NCBI GenBank assembly: GCA_020846635.1
Contig: JADLDO010000023.1
Location: 310,001-374,000, forward strand
Direction: 5' to 3'
Length of the DNA stretch: 64,000 nucleotides
Source of the DNA: Caldilineaceae bacterium
Lineage (GTDB): Bacteria; Chloroflexota; Anaerolineae; Caldilineales; Caldilineaceae
Position numbers and translations under genes: made by a program. Shown here in pieces: positions 8,870 to 16,916 of this stretch. Position 1 is the stretch's first letter, and every line of letters begins with the position of its first letter. The notes beneath the pieces were generated by a model that was given only the letters and a program-made list of their open reading frames with translations, searched no databases and was not told the origin of the DNA.

Positions 8870-9301
8870 CTACATGGCGCTTAACACTTGTTGTGTAGGG
8901 AGTGTGGAGAAGTGGATGGGGCTGAATGCGGGTGCTGTCCAGCGCAGCCAAGCGCGCAGCTTGGCAAATAAGAGGCTGCGGCTGAATGGCCTGACAATAT
9001 AGTCATCTGCCCCCGCTTTGTACGCGGCCAGGGCAACTTCCTCATCATCTACAGGGGAGACAAAAAGAATCGGCACTTCTGTGGCTGTGCGGAGATGCTG
9101 GCAACTCTCTACGATATCTCGCATCGTATCCTCTTCCGCCTCCATGATGATGAGATCAAACTCGGCGGCTGCGTAGGTTGCGATGGCTTGCCGGTAGGTG
9201 AAGGTGATTACACTCGCGCCAATACACTGACGTCGATCCATTGACCGGGACGCTGCACTGCCACAATGATCTGTCAGGTATAACACTTTATAGCTGTTCA
9301 T
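8870..9301 (-). CDS. Stand-alone response-regulator receiver-like protein, degenerate active site
   Basis: 143 residues with the receiver fold pattern: KVLYLTD strand, FDLIIMEAEED where the phospho-Asp strand lies, VPILFVSP, and GADDYIVRPFS at the end. The acceptor Asp appears to be Glu54 and the conserved Lys is Arg104; only one acidic residue (Asp11) is seen in the N-terminal acidic pocket. No DNA-binding or output domain follows. It may be a constitutive or phosphorylation-independent adaptor. The start is supported by AAAGGA before ATG. No histidine kinase is nearby. Confidence 0.7.
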   Translation of the reverse strand: MNSYKVLYLTDHCGSAASRSMDRRQCIGASVITFTYRQAIATYAAAEFDLIIMEAEEDTMRDIVESCQHLRTATEVPILFVSPVDDEEVALAAYKAGADDYIVRPFSRSLLFAKLRAWLRWTAPAFSPIHFSTLPTQQVLSAM

Positions 9302-9539
9302 CGCTTTCCTTTTGTCTTTCCACTGCTCCCAAAATAGAGAGGCGTTGACCGTCCCTATTGTATACCTGCTCTGTATCGTGGAAGTTTATCTTTGCCGGCA
9401 AGGGTTTTATTGCCGAGGCAAGACGTTGCGATAGCGCCATCGAGAAAGTGCGGACAGGTGCTATTGTAAAGGATGGAGTGTCGGGATCTGTATGACAAAT
9501 GCTGTATCTTCTTGTTGACTCATATTGACTCATGTCGAA

Positions 9540-10307
9540 TCATATCGAAAACGGCATGTTTTCGGGCCAGCGATCTTGGGGCGTGTAGCCAAGCAGAAGG
9601 CGCGCAGGCTCTAGATCCATGTGGGGAATCTCTGCGGTTTTGCTGCCGGCAAAGACCACAATCGACTCGCCGGGAGCAGGCTGATCCGACTCTAGGCAGC
9701 GTGCAAAGAAACGTTGTGCATCTGCATAGCTGAGGTAGATGTTCTGTGCGTATTCACTGGCGGCAATGGCCTGCGCCTGCTGCAAACTGCGCGGCAGCCA
9801 GCCGATGCGAACGTGGATGACGGAAAGATTGTACATCGCGGCATACATATCCCCCATCATCTCACCCCACGCCTTTGTCAGTGCATAGAGATTGCGCGGG
9901 CGCAGACCTTCATCCACGCCAATCGAACGCCCTGGTCGCCCAAAGCCCTCAATGACCTGTACGCTGCTGGCGAGAACGAGCCGCTTCACACCCAACTCGC
10001 GTGCTGCCTCGCAGATGTAATAGGGGCTAATGACATTCGGGCGCAGCAATGTTTCCACCAAGTCCCCGTTATTTACATAGGCTGCTAGATGGATGACGGT
10101 ATCCATGCCCTCAACCGCTCGGTAAACTGTCTCCTTTTCCGCTAGATCACCCTGTACTGCATCGGCCACATTGGGAGTGGGCAGCCGGTCGGCACCGCGC
10201 ACAATGTGGCCGCGCTCCTGGAGGGCGACACAAACTGTATTGCCGATGGCTCCTGCAGAGCCGGTCACAAGCACGCGCTGAGGCGCGGTCGTTTGCTGAA
10301 TACTCAA
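9540..10307 (-). CDS. NAD(P)-dependent sugar epimerase/dehydrogenase (SDR family, uronate dehydrogenase-like)
   Basis: An extended short-chain dehydrogenase: Rossmann motif GSAGAIG near the N-terminus, strand VQGDL, VIHLAAYV, LVLASS, and catalytic YALTK. The pattern RNLYALTKAWGE followed by VIHVRIG and a late SYADAQRFFARCL resembles uronate dehydrogenase-like members, but the substrate is not certain. I start it at the TTG at 10307, which has AAGGAG seven bases upstream; an in-frame upstream ATG (10373) would add 22 residues derived from a palindromic repeat. It lies downstream of a sugar ABC transporter and a RidA gene on the same strand, which suggests a sugar-acid catabolic operon. Confidence 0.75.
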   Translation of the reverse strand: MSIQQTTAPQRVLVTGSAGAIGNTVCVALQERGHIVRGADRLPTPNVADAVQGDLAEKETVYRAVEGMDTVIHLAAYVNNGDLVETLLRPNVISPYYICEAARELGVKRLVLASSVQVIEGFGRPGRSIGVDEGLRPRNLYALTKAWGEMMGDMYAAMYNLSVIHVRIGWLPRSLQQAQAIAASEYAQNIYLSYADAQRFFARCLESDQPAPGESIVVFAGSKTAEIPHMDLEPARLLLGYTPQDRWPENMPFSI

Positions 10308-10354
10308 AGCAGATCTCCTTAGACGTAGGAATAATTTACGAGTGCTGCACAGAA

Positions 10355-10387
10355 ACCCTCCCGGAAGCTTCAAGCTTCCGGGAGGGT
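10355..10387. repeat. Palindromic intergenic repeat, family 1, copy 1
   Basis: Arms ACCCTCCCGGAAGCTT and its exact complement are separated by one base (33 bp in all). Identical copy at 57702-57734 and a diverged copy at 26579-26611. It lies between ridA and the dehydrogenase gene. Confidence 0.9.
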
Positions 10388-10412
10388 GGTATTCTCCATG
10401 AGCTAAAGCGCG

Positions 10413-10772
10413 TCAATCGGGCATCACCGCCACGAAGTCGATTTCGATGCGCGTATGCCCGCCGAACTTGCCGACTTCGGTGGTTGTACGCACCGGCTTG
10501 TCTGTGGGGAAGTATTTCTTCCATACTTCATTGAACTGGCCCCACTCGTCAAGATCCGCCAGAAAGACGGTGGCTTTTACGACATGCTTCAGGTCGGTTC
10601 CCGCCTTCTGCAAAACGTCCGCCAGGTAATCAATCGTCTTGGCTGTTTGCGCGCTAATGTCGTCGCCTGGGTCGCCAATCGAGGCCCCGGATGTATAAAT
10701 AAAATCACCCGCGCGTACTGCCTGGCTGAAGGGACGCTCGCGCGTGTCGAAGTTGAGTCTTTCGAGTTTCAT
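10413..10772 (-). CDS. RidA/YjgF family protein (enamine/imine deaminase-like)
   Basis: 119 residues of RidA type: FSQAVRAGDFIYTSGASIGDPGDDISAQTAKTIDYL (early core), a LKHVVKATVFLADLDEWGQFNEVWKKYF middle, and RTRIEIDFVAV-like end (here HTRIEIDFVAVMPD). RidA proteins hydrolyse reactive enamines or imines from PLP enzymes; some paralogues have other roles. The usual pre-C-terminal Arg is represented by TTTEVGKFGGHTRIE, so activity as a deaminase is plausible but unproven. I use the ATG at 10772 because everything upstream in frame is derived from an intergenic repeat (10812-10960). It is cotranscribed-looking with the sugar transporter genes. Confidence 0.88.
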   Translation of the reverse strand: MKLERLNFDTRERPFSQAVRAGDFIYTSGASIGDPGDDISAQTAKTIDYLADVLQKAGTDLKHVVKATVFLADLDEWGQFNEVWKKYFPTDKPVRTTTEVGKFGGHTRIEIDFVAVMPD

Positions 10773-10811
10773 TATCTGTCTCTTTTCTAGTCTCTTGCTA
10801 TCGGATGTGCC

Positions 10812-10960
10812 GCAGAGGCCGCCCAGGGCTAAAGCCGCAGGGCTAGCAAACGACGCCCCCTGAAGGGGACTCTGCGAGCGGCTTTTGAAGCCCCGTTCAG
10901 GGGGCGTTGTTCTGTAGCCGCGCCCAAAGGGCTTCCGTTTTAACCTCCGGCGGCCTCTGC
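10812..10960. repeat. Long interspersed palindromic repeat, family 2, copy 1
   Basis: An outer perfect inverted repeat GCAGAGGCCGCC (10812-10823) / GGCGGCCTCTGC (10949-10960) encloses a second one, ACGCCCCCTGAA (10853-10864) / TTCAGGGGGCGT (10896-10907). About 50 bp of it reappear, in reverse orientation, at 26515-26570. Confidence 0.85.
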
Positions 10961-11016
10961 AGTACACCAGTTACTATACCCATATGGATTGACCTATATG
11001 GATTTGGAGGTGCGTG

Positions 11017-11865
11017 CTACTCGCGCAGCGCGCCACTGAGAACATCCCCTGTGAAGTGACGCTGGAGGAAGAAAAAGACCAGCAGCGTGGGTATTGTCGC
11101 CATGAACGAGGCGGCAAAGATCACCGAATAATCTACATTCAAGGGGAAACGGGAGCGTAACAACAGGATGGTCAGGGGCAGCGTGTAATGCGCCGCGGTG
11201 CGGATAATAATGATCGGCCAGAAAAGGTCATTCCAATTGGCAAAGAATGTAAAGATCGCCAGTGTAATCAATGGCGCTACTGACATCGGCAGGGCCAATT
11301 GGAAGAAGAGACGCAGATCGCCCGCGCCGTCGATGCGCGCGGCTGACAACAGTTCGTCGGGGATCGTAAGCATATATTGGCGCATGAGGAAGATGCCAAA
11401 GGCGCTTGCCAGCCCTGGGATGATCAAGGCTTGGTAGGTGTCTACCCAGCCGATGCTCACGATCACCATAAAGACAGGGATAAGGGTGACGATGCCGGGG
11501 ATCATCATCGTGCCCAGCAGAAAGACAAAGAGCCCGTTGCGCCCTGGGAAGTCATATTTGGCAAAGGCAAAGCCACCCATTGCCGAAAAGAGCAAGGTGA
11601 AGAAGGTCTTGACGACCGTGATAAAGGTCGAGTTCAGAAAACCCGTGGTGAAGTTTGTCTTCTCAAAGACCGTCAGGTAATTGCGCCAGACTGGCTCGGA
11701 GACAAATAGATGCGGGGGCAGGACAAAGGTTTCTCCACGGCTTTGCAAGCTGGAGACGATCATCCAATAGAGAGGAAAGATCGAGATCGTAACGCCAATG
11801 ATCAAAACCACGTAGAGAAACGTGGCACGTATGCGCCTGGTTGAGCCTTTACTCATCACCGCCAT
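11017..11865 (-). CDS. Carbohydrate ABC transporter permease (MalG type)
   Basis: 282 residues with about six membrane segments. It has the second-permease layout of the sugar importer family: an N-terminal helix, a P-I-Y-W-M-x-like FPLYWMIVSSLQ segment, and the cytoplasmic EAA loop DELLSAARIDGAGDLRLFF followed by LPMSVAPLITLAIF. It forms the inner-membrane channel with the product of the next upstream gene. Its ATG overlaps the upstream stop (TAATG), so the two are translationally coupled. No ATP-binding subunit is encoded nearby; a shared MsmX/UgpC-type ATPase elsewhere is likely. Confidence 0.93.
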   Translation of the reverse strand: MAVMSKGSTRRIRATFLYVVLIIGVTISIFPLYWMIVSSLQSRGETFVLPPHLFVSEPVWRNYLTVFEKTNFTTGFLNSTFITVVKTFFTLLFSAMGGFAFAKYDFPGRNGLFVFLLGTMMIPGIVTLIPVFMVIVSIGWVDTYQALIIPGLASAFGIFLMRQYMLTIPDELLSAARIDGAGDLRLFFQLALPMSVAPLITLAIFTFFANWNDLFWPIIIIRTAAHYTLPLTILLLRSRFPLNVDYSVIFAASFMATIPTLLVFFFLQRHFTGDVLSGALRE

Positions 11866-12803
11866 TATCGTCCCTCCCTGGAGCCATAGCGGAATTGCAG
11901 GATTGAGAAGACGAAGATCAAGACAAAGATGACATATCCCATTGCCGCGCCATAGCCCAATCGATAGCTGACGAAGGTCTTTTGGTAGAGATAGTAGACA
12001 ATTGTATACGTTGAATAGCCCGGCCCCCCTTCGGTCAACAGGAAAGGTTCGCTAAAGCGTTCCAGACCGGCGATGGTCGTAATGATGGCAGAAAAGATAA
12101 TGATCGGTCGCAAGAGGGGCAGCGTGATTCGCATAAAGCTCTGGAAATGATTCGCACCATCCACCATAGCCGCCTCCAACAAGTCATTGGGGATGGTTTG
12201 CAGCGCGGCCAAGAAGATGATCATGTGATACCCCTGTGACCACCAGCCGGAGAGCAGCACAAACGACACCTTTGCCCAGAAGGGATCTTGCAGCCAAGCG
12301 ATATTTTCAACGCCAAAGAGGCCCAAGCCATAGTTGACAATGCCGGTGTCGCGGTCAAATAGGTAGCGGAAGATGATGGCGACGACTACCGCCGAGGTTA
12401 CTTCCGGCACATAGAAGGCTGTGCGAAAGAAGCCGCGCCCGCGGATCAACTTGCTGTTGAGCGCCACAGCCAAAAGCAAGGGCAGCCCCACCTTAAAGGG
12501 GAAATCGAACAACAACAAGACGAGCGTGTTACGCAGCGATATCCAGAATATCTCATCCTGGAAGAGTTCGGTGTAGTTGCCGGCACCACGAAACTTCATC
12601 GGCGCGAGGCCATCCCAGTGGTGGAGACTGATATAGAGTGAGAACAAGAGACCAAAGAGCCCAAAGATTGAATAGAGGATAAAGAAGGGGGAAATGAAGA
12701 AGTAGGCAGCCCAATTCTTGCGAATCCTGTGCCAAAGCTGCCCTGTTGTTCCCCGGCTTACCCTCTGTGCCAACCCTTGCCGGTCGACAGCACTCGCTTT
12801 CAT
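11865..12803 (-). CDS. Carbohydrate ABC transporter permease (MalF type)
   Basis: 312 residues, about six membrane helices, with FISPFFILYSIFGLFGLLFSLYISLHHWDG near the N-terminus typical of MalF/UgpA permeases and the EAA loop NDLLEAAMVDGANHFQSFMRITLPLLRP. I choose the ATG at 12803, seven bases after GAGGAA; an in-frame GTG five codons upstream would bury that site. It is followed directly by the second permease and preceded by the binding-protein gene, giving the usual binding protein-permease-permease order. Confidence 0.92.
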   Translation of the reverse strand: MKASAVDRQGLAQRVSRGTTGQLWHRIRKNWAAYFFISPFFILYSIFGLFGLLFSLYISLHHWDGLAPMKFRGAGNYTELFQDEIFWISLRNTLVLLLFDFPFKVGLPLLLAVALNSKLIRGRGFFRTAFYVPEVTSAVVVAIIFRYLFDRDTGIVNYGLGLFGVENIAWLQDPFWAKVSFVLLSGWWSQGYHMIIFLAALQTIPNDLLEAAMVDGANHFQSFMRITLPLLRPIIIFSAIITTIAGLERFSEPFLLTEGGPGYSTYTIVYYLYQKTFVSYRLGYGAAMGYVIFVLIFVFSILQFRYGSREGR

Positions 12804-12839
12804 AGGTAGGTTCCTCACGATGACAAAGGTTACTGTTAT

Positions 12840-12873
12840 GGGGGCTGTACCCTTATGCCAGGGCGCAGCCCCC
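12840..12873 (-). terminator. Stem-loop between binding-protein and permease genes
   Basis: GGGGGCTG (12840-12847) pairs with CAGCCCCC (12866-12873). There is no U-run. Such intercistronic hairpins after binding-protein genes commonly damp downstream expression or protect the upstream mRNA, which would give excess binding protein over permease. Confidence 0.5.
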
Positions 12874-12894
12874 TACAGATTTGTGGCCTTGACC

Positions 12895-14208
12895 TTACAC
12901 GCGGGCTTTGAGCAATTCCTCAAAACCAAGCGCGGCGTTGTCCAGTGCTTGCTCTGGAGTCACTTCATCGTTGACCATCTTCAAAAGTTCGTTGAGCATA
13001 ATCGTTTCACACTCGTTATACTCTGGCGGCATGTAATTGACGGGCGCGCCCTGTGCCAGTTCATGCGCCCTTTGGCGCAGGTTGCTGCCATAGAACTCTT
13101 CTGCATCCTTCCAGAAGTAGTCGCCCTCCATAAACTTGACATAGGCAGGCAGGACAAATTCGCGGTCCATAGATTCCTGCATATAGGCATCTTGGTAGTC
13201 AAGGCTGGTATATTCCATGAACTTCCAGGCCAGTTCAGGGTTGGCGGATTTTGTGGGGATCACCCAGTACATGGCCCCCTGCCAAGTCGAGGCATTTTCC
13301 ACGCCCCGCTCAAGCGATGGAATGCGCAGCATATCCCACTCCCCGGCGGTGTCCGGCATCTGTACGCGCGGTTCGGAGCCATACCAGTAGGGCATGATCA
13401 AGCAGGCAATGTCGGCATTCTTGGCCGCGTCATACCAGGCAGGCTGCCAAAGCTCCATGTTGCGCGCCACACCAGATTTGACGAGTCGCAGCCATGTTTC
13501 TGCACAGGCCAGGTTTTGTTCGCTGTTGACCACTACGTTGTCATCGGCGTCAAAGAAGCCTGTGCCATCCTTGCTGAAGATCATCGCTTGGAAGTTGTAA
13601 TCCATTGAGCCGGTTGTGGTAAAGGGGGTCATGTGGTGGGTATCGTCGGTTGCCATTGCCCCCAGGGTGATGAAGTCGTCCCATGTCTGGAGTTCAGCGG
13701 GATCAATCCCTGCTTCCTCAAAGCGATCCTTGCGATACCAGAGCACTTCCGGCGCATAGCGGCGGGGCAAGCCATACTGCACACCCTCATACAGCCCGGC
13801 TTCCCAAAGGAAGGGCAGGATGTCGCTCTTATAAGGAGCCAAAAAGTCATCCAGCGGCAGCAACTGCCCTGTGCGTGCGAGCTTCTGATAGCTGTGGGCA
13901 TCTTCCCAGGCGCAATCAGGCAGGCCCGCACCGGCGACTAAGGAGGTGTAGAGCGTTGTGCTGTAGTCGGCAATGATTTCGTGCCGGGCGGTGTAGCCAG
14001 GGAATTTTGCCTCATAGCCCTGTTTCATCAGTTCGCTGATCGGTTCGTCCCACGCCCAAAAGAGCAATTCCTGTCCTGCTTCACCACTGCCAGCCTCTGT
14101 CGGTGCAGCGCTGGGCGTTGCACAAGCGCCCAGTCCCATCAATGAAAGTCCTGCCCCGGCTGCCGCTGCCGTTTGCAGAAAGCGCCGCCTGTTCAACCGT
14201 GTTTGCAT
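12895..14208 (-). CDS. Extracellular sugar-binding lipoprotein with Tat signal
   Basis: 437 residues of the solute-binding family 1 (maltose-type) fold. The N-terminus has a twin-arginine motif (RRRFLQT, residues 7-13) and a lipobox ending GLGAC, making Cys29 the lipid anchor. Later parts read LLFWAWDEPISELMKQGYEAKFPG, GLPDCAWEDAHSYQKLARTGQ, and YGLPRRYAPEVLWYRKD, all typical of sugar-binding proteins. It heads the operon with the two permeases, RidA and dehydrogenase genes. The sugar is not predictable. Export folded through Tat is seen in several Chloroflexota binding proteins, as far as I recall. Confidence 0.92.
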   Translation of the reverse strand: MQTRLNRRRFLQTAAAAGAGLSLMGLGACATPSAAPTEAGSGEAGQELLFWAWDEPISELMKQGYEAKFPGYTARHEIIADYSTTLYTSLVAGAGLPDCAWEDAHSYQKLARTGQLLPLDDFLAPYKSDILPFLWEAGLYEGVQYGLPRRYAPEVLWYRKDRFEEAGIDPAELQTWDDFITLGAMATDDTHHMTPFTTTGSMDYNFQAMIFSKDGTGFFDADDNVVVNSEQNLACAETWLRLVKSGVARNMELWQPAWYDAAKNADIACLIMPYWYGSEPRVQMPDTAGEWDMLRIPSLERGVENASTWQGAMYWVIPTKSANPELAWKFMEYTSLDYQDAYMQESMDREFVLPAYVKFMEGDYFWKDAEEFYGSNLRQRAHELAQGAPVNYMPPEYNECETIMLNELLKMVNDEVTPEQALDNAALGFEELLKARV

Positions 14209-14540
14209 ATGTCATCTCCTTGTGTAGAGAAATAGCGATAGAAACATCAAGAAAAACAGAATAGGAAAGTCGCAAGGGAAAGCTGGCGACAACACAAATT
14301 CAAGTCATACAGTCCATGAACTCGGCCCTTTGGGGGATTGTACGCACTTGACTGCGCTGTCTATGAAGTGTTGCTAGAACTCTGTATACAGTGGAACTAG
14401 GGAAAGCAGGTGGTTGGAACGAGCAAACGAACAATGGAAGCCCATGTGCGTCTATTCCGATTATAGCATCCCCATCGTTAGTGGCACAACCCGGCTTTTT
14501 TGGGGAGGTAGGCCCTGCTCAACGACTTTGCGCCCAACGC

Positions 14541-14699
14541 GAGATATACCCTGTGCCCTGGGGTGCATTTCAATTTGGGGGCGCATGGCGTAGGTTCGGC
14601 CTCTGGCCGGACAATTCGCTCCTGGCACGGCGTGTCACGCCGGAGACGTGACCTACATGACGGGCAACTCTGCCCCAAATTTGAGATAGACCCTGTGCC
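14541..14699. repeat. Dyad-symmetric element bracketed by 17-base near-direct repeats
   Basis: GAGATATACCCTGTGCC (14541-14557) recurs as GAGATAGACCCTGTGCC (14683-14699), one mismatch. Between them nested dyads occur: AATTTGGGG (14572-14580) with CCCCAAATT (14673-14681), GTAGGT with ACCTAC, and the hairpins CGGCC-TCT-GGCCG and GGCGTG-T-CACGCC. It could be a small non-autonomous mobile unit or a structured RNA. Confidence 0.5.
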
Positions 14700-14874
14700 T
14701 TGCACAAGTTTGACAGCCGTGGGGGCGTGTGATACGCTTGCAGAGCTTTGCCGCGTTTCTGTTGCGCGGGCGAGCATACAATTTATTAAGTACTTGGCGT
14801 GTAACAACGGGGGATTTTTTGATGACGTCACATCCCTCGACAACCCACTGGAGTCCCGGTTTCCGGTTGTGCGG

Positions 14875-14956
14875 CGTCTACGTCGGGGAGCAGGCGAGAG
14901 CCTGATGATAGGGTCAAGCGTCTACCCGCGGCAGGGCCGCGGTTTCTTGGCAGACG
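14875..14956 (+). ncRNA. mtnA leader: Candidate structured mtnA leader RNA (three-way junction)
   Basis: A closing stem CGTCT/AGACG holds two strong hairpins: CAGGC-GAGA-GCCTG (14891-14904, GNRA tetraloop) and CCGCGGC-agg-GCCGCGG (14926-14942). The junction strand contains GGTCAAG, which could pair with CTTGGC at 14946-14951 as a pseudoknot. A terminator follows 105 bases downstream, ahead of mtnA. It does not match the SAM-I, SAM-II, SAH, purine or T-box consensus sequences I know. It is a plausible unnamed regulatory leader. Confidence 0.4.
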
Positions 14957-15060
14957 ATTTCCCTATGAGGATTTCCCCTCTGTAGAAGCTAAAACGGTGA
15001 ATCCCAGTGGGGACAGCAGGCGTGTGATTTGGGTACGTGCCTGCATTGACAAGCCTGTCA

Positions 15061-15090
15061 CCCTCTGGTCAAACCAGGGGGTTTTTATTT
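15061..15090 (+). terminator. Rho-independent terminator in the mtnA leader
   Basis: CCCTCTGG (15061-15068) pairs with CCAGGGGG (15074-15081) and runs into TTTTTATTT. It lies 53 bases before the mtnA ATG with no upstream plus-strand gene to end, so it probably serves attenuation. Confidence 0.8.
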
Positions 15091-15142
15091 GGCCCGAACT
15101 GGTTCGGGTTCTGAGGATGTTTTGAGGGCATAAGGAGCGCCT

Positions 15143-16303
15143 ATGCGCACTGTCTTTTGGAAAGACCAACAAGTGCAGATGATCGACCAAAGGCTGCTGC
15201 CGGGCGAGTTTGTGATCGCGTCCTTTGCCACGGTCGATGAGGTGGCGCGCAGTATTCGTGAGATGTATGTGCGCGGCGCACCTGCGATTGGCGCAACCGG
15301 GGCCTATGGGATGGTGGTGGCTGCACAGGCGAGTCGCGCGGCGGATACAGCAGGGCTGTTGGCGGATTTGGCCGCGGCCAAAGAGGTGCTGGATGCGGCG
15401 CGGCCTACAGCGGTCAATTTGAGTTGGGCGACCGCGCGCCTGTTGGAGACGGCAGAGGAACAGGTCGCCAACGGGGCCACACTGGAGGCTGTGCGTGCCG
15501 CGCTCTTGGCCGAGGCAGAGACATTGGCCGATGAAGATGTGGCAATCAACCGGCGCATGGGATTTCATGGGGCCGAGGTGATCCCGGATGGGGCCAACCT
15601 GCTGCATCATTGCAACACCGGCGCGCTGGCCGTGGTAGACTTTGGCACAGCGCTGGGCGTTGTCTTTGCCTGCCAGGAGCAGGGCAAGAATATCCATGTT
15701 TGGGTAGACGAAACCCGTCCCCGGCTGCAAGGCGCGCGGTTGACCGCTTGGGAACTGATGCGCGCCGAGATCCCCATGCACCTGATCGCCGACAATGCCG
15801 CGGGCCACTTAATGCGTACTGGCAAGGTGGATGTCGTGATCTTTGGGGCAGACCGCGTGGCTGCCAATGGCGATGTCGCCAACAAGATCGGCACCTATAA
15901 GCTGGGTGTCGTGGCGCGCGAGAACGGCATCCCGGTCTATGCTGTCGTGCCCACCAGCACCATTGATCTCAACTTGCCCGATGGCGACCAGATCCCCATT
16001 GAGGAGCGCGACGCCAGCGAAGTGACCTATGTGGGTGAGACGCTGATTGCACCTGTCGATGTGCCCGTCTACAACCCCGCCTTTGACGTAACGCCCCATC
16101 GTTATATCACGGGTATTGTCACCGAAGAAGGGATCTGCTATCCCCCCTTTGAGAAGAGCCTGCGCCAGGCCAAAGAGGCAGCCGAGGCGCGCATCCGCGC
16201 CACGCGTTCACAACGCAGCGGGGCACAACAGGGCCAGGATCATCATTCAACAAGCGCAACGTCTGCTACGGAAAGTCCGCCTGCGACGAATCTCACCCCA
16301 TGA
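15143..16303 (+). CDS. mtnA: S-methyl-5-thioribose-1-phosphate isomerase
   Basis: 386 residues. It converts methylthioribose-1-phosphate to methylthioribulose-1-phosphate in methionine salvage. Visible family marks are [16 protein letters not shown] near residue 40, the catalytic-Cys segment [18 protein letters not shown], and the catalytic-Asp segment [18 protein letters not shown], with [16 protein letters not shown] near the end. About 35 C-terminal residues beyond the fold are Ser/Thr/Gln-rich and probably disordered. AAGGAG precedes the ATG. It heads a SAM-cycle gene block and is preceded by a probable attenuator leader. Related eIF2B-like or ribose-1,5-bisphosphate isomerases lack this exact motif set, so the call is firm. 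Confidence 0.95.
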   Translation: MRTVFWKDQQVQMIDQRLLPGEFVIASFATVDEVARSIREMYVRGAPAIGATGAYGMVVAAQASRAADTAGLLADLAAAKEVLDAARPTAVNLSWATARLLETAEEQVANGATLEAVRAALLAEAETLADEDVAINRRMGFHGAEVIPDGANLLHHCNTGALAVVDFGTALGVVFACQEQGKNIHVWVDETRPRLQGARLTAWELMRAEIPMHLIADNAAGHLMRTGKVDVVIFGADRVAANGDVANKIGTYKLGVVARENGIPVYAVVPTSTIDLNLPDGDQIPIEERDASEVTYVGETLIAPVDVPVYNPAFDVTPHRYITGIVTEEGICYPPFEKSLRQAKEAAEARIRATRSQRSGAQQGQDHHSTSATSATESPPATNLTP

Positions 16304-16893
16304 AGAAATTCAACTCGATCTGTGTCTTTTGCGGAGCCAACGCGGGCAACCAGCCACACTATGTCGCGGCAGCGGTGGCGATGGGCAAGGAACTCGCCGC
16401 GCAGGGCTTCAACTTGGTTTATGGTGGGGGCAGCGTCGGGCTGATGGGCGAGGTGGCGCGCACAGCGCGTGACAACGGCTGTACGGTGATCGGAATTATT
16501 CCAGAGGATTTGACCACCAAAGAGTTAATGGGCTATCCGATTGGCGAGTTGATTGTCGTCGCCACGATGCATGAGCGTAAGGCGAAGATGGCGGAATTGT
16601 CCGATGCCATTGTGGCGCTGCCGGGGGGCTTTGGTACGCTCGACGAGTTGTTTGAAGCGATCACTTGGGGGCAGATTGGGCTGCATCACAAGCCCATCGG
16701 TCTTTTGAATGTCGGCGGCTTTTTCGATCTGCTGATTCAATATATAGATCATTGTGTGGACGAAGGTTTTATTCGCCCACAGCACCGGCAACTGTTCTTG
16801 GTGGATGACGATCCAGCCCGGCTGTTGGAGCGGCTGGCGACCCACCAACCACCGCCCGGACTGGTCAGGACCGACGGGTTGGAACGCGCCTAG
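16300..16893 (+). CDS. LOG family protein (nucleoside 5'-monophosphate phosphoribohydrolase-like)
   Basis: 197 residues with the lysine-decarboxylase-like/LOG signature: [15 protein letters not shown] at the start, [13 protein letters not shown], and the PGGxGTxxE motif as [19 protein letters not shown]. Family members release the base from cytokinin-type or other nucleoside monophosphates (TIGR00730). The ATG overlaps the mtnA stop as ATGA, so it is coupled to mtnA. In this setting it may act on an adenine nucleotide by-product, but that is only inference from position. Confidence 0.9.
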   Translation: MKKFNSICVFCGANAGNQPHYVAAAVAMGKELAAQGFNLVYGGGSVGLMGEVARTARDNGCTVIGIIPEDLTTKELMGYPIGELIVVATMHERKAKMAELSDAIVALPGGFGTLDELFEAITWGQIGLHHKPIGLLNVGGFFDLLIQYIDHCVDEGFIRPQHRQLFLVDDDPARLLERLATHQPPPGLVRTDGLERA

Positions 16894-16916
16894 AGCGCCA
16901 GATAGGGGAAATTCGT

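Larger units (their letters stand above)
14209..15142. other. 934-base non-coding region before mtnA
   Basis: No open frame here has a ribosome binding site or recognisable product. The stretch holds a dyad element bracketed by direct repeats (14541-14699), a three-way-junction-like structure (14875-14956), further small hairpins, a terminator (15061-15090) and a final tight hairpin CCCGAAC-tg-GTTCGGG (15093-15108) just before the mtnA ribosome binding site. The promoter of the minus-strand sugar transporter operon must also lie at its left end. Confidence 0.6.

Noticed and set aside
9288..9533. 81-residue minus-strand frame upstream of the receiver gene
   Set aside because: No ribosome binding site or recognisable pattern; it overlaps the start region of the receiver gene, whose own AAAGGA site is good.
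14875..14956. SAM-I, SAH or purine riboswitch or T-box before mtnA
   Set aside because: The conserved core sequences of those classes are not found; only a generic three-way fold and terminator are seen.
14478..14985. Open frames on both strands in the gap before mtnA
   Set aside because: They read through hairpins and repeats, have no good start sites, and show no protein-like composition.
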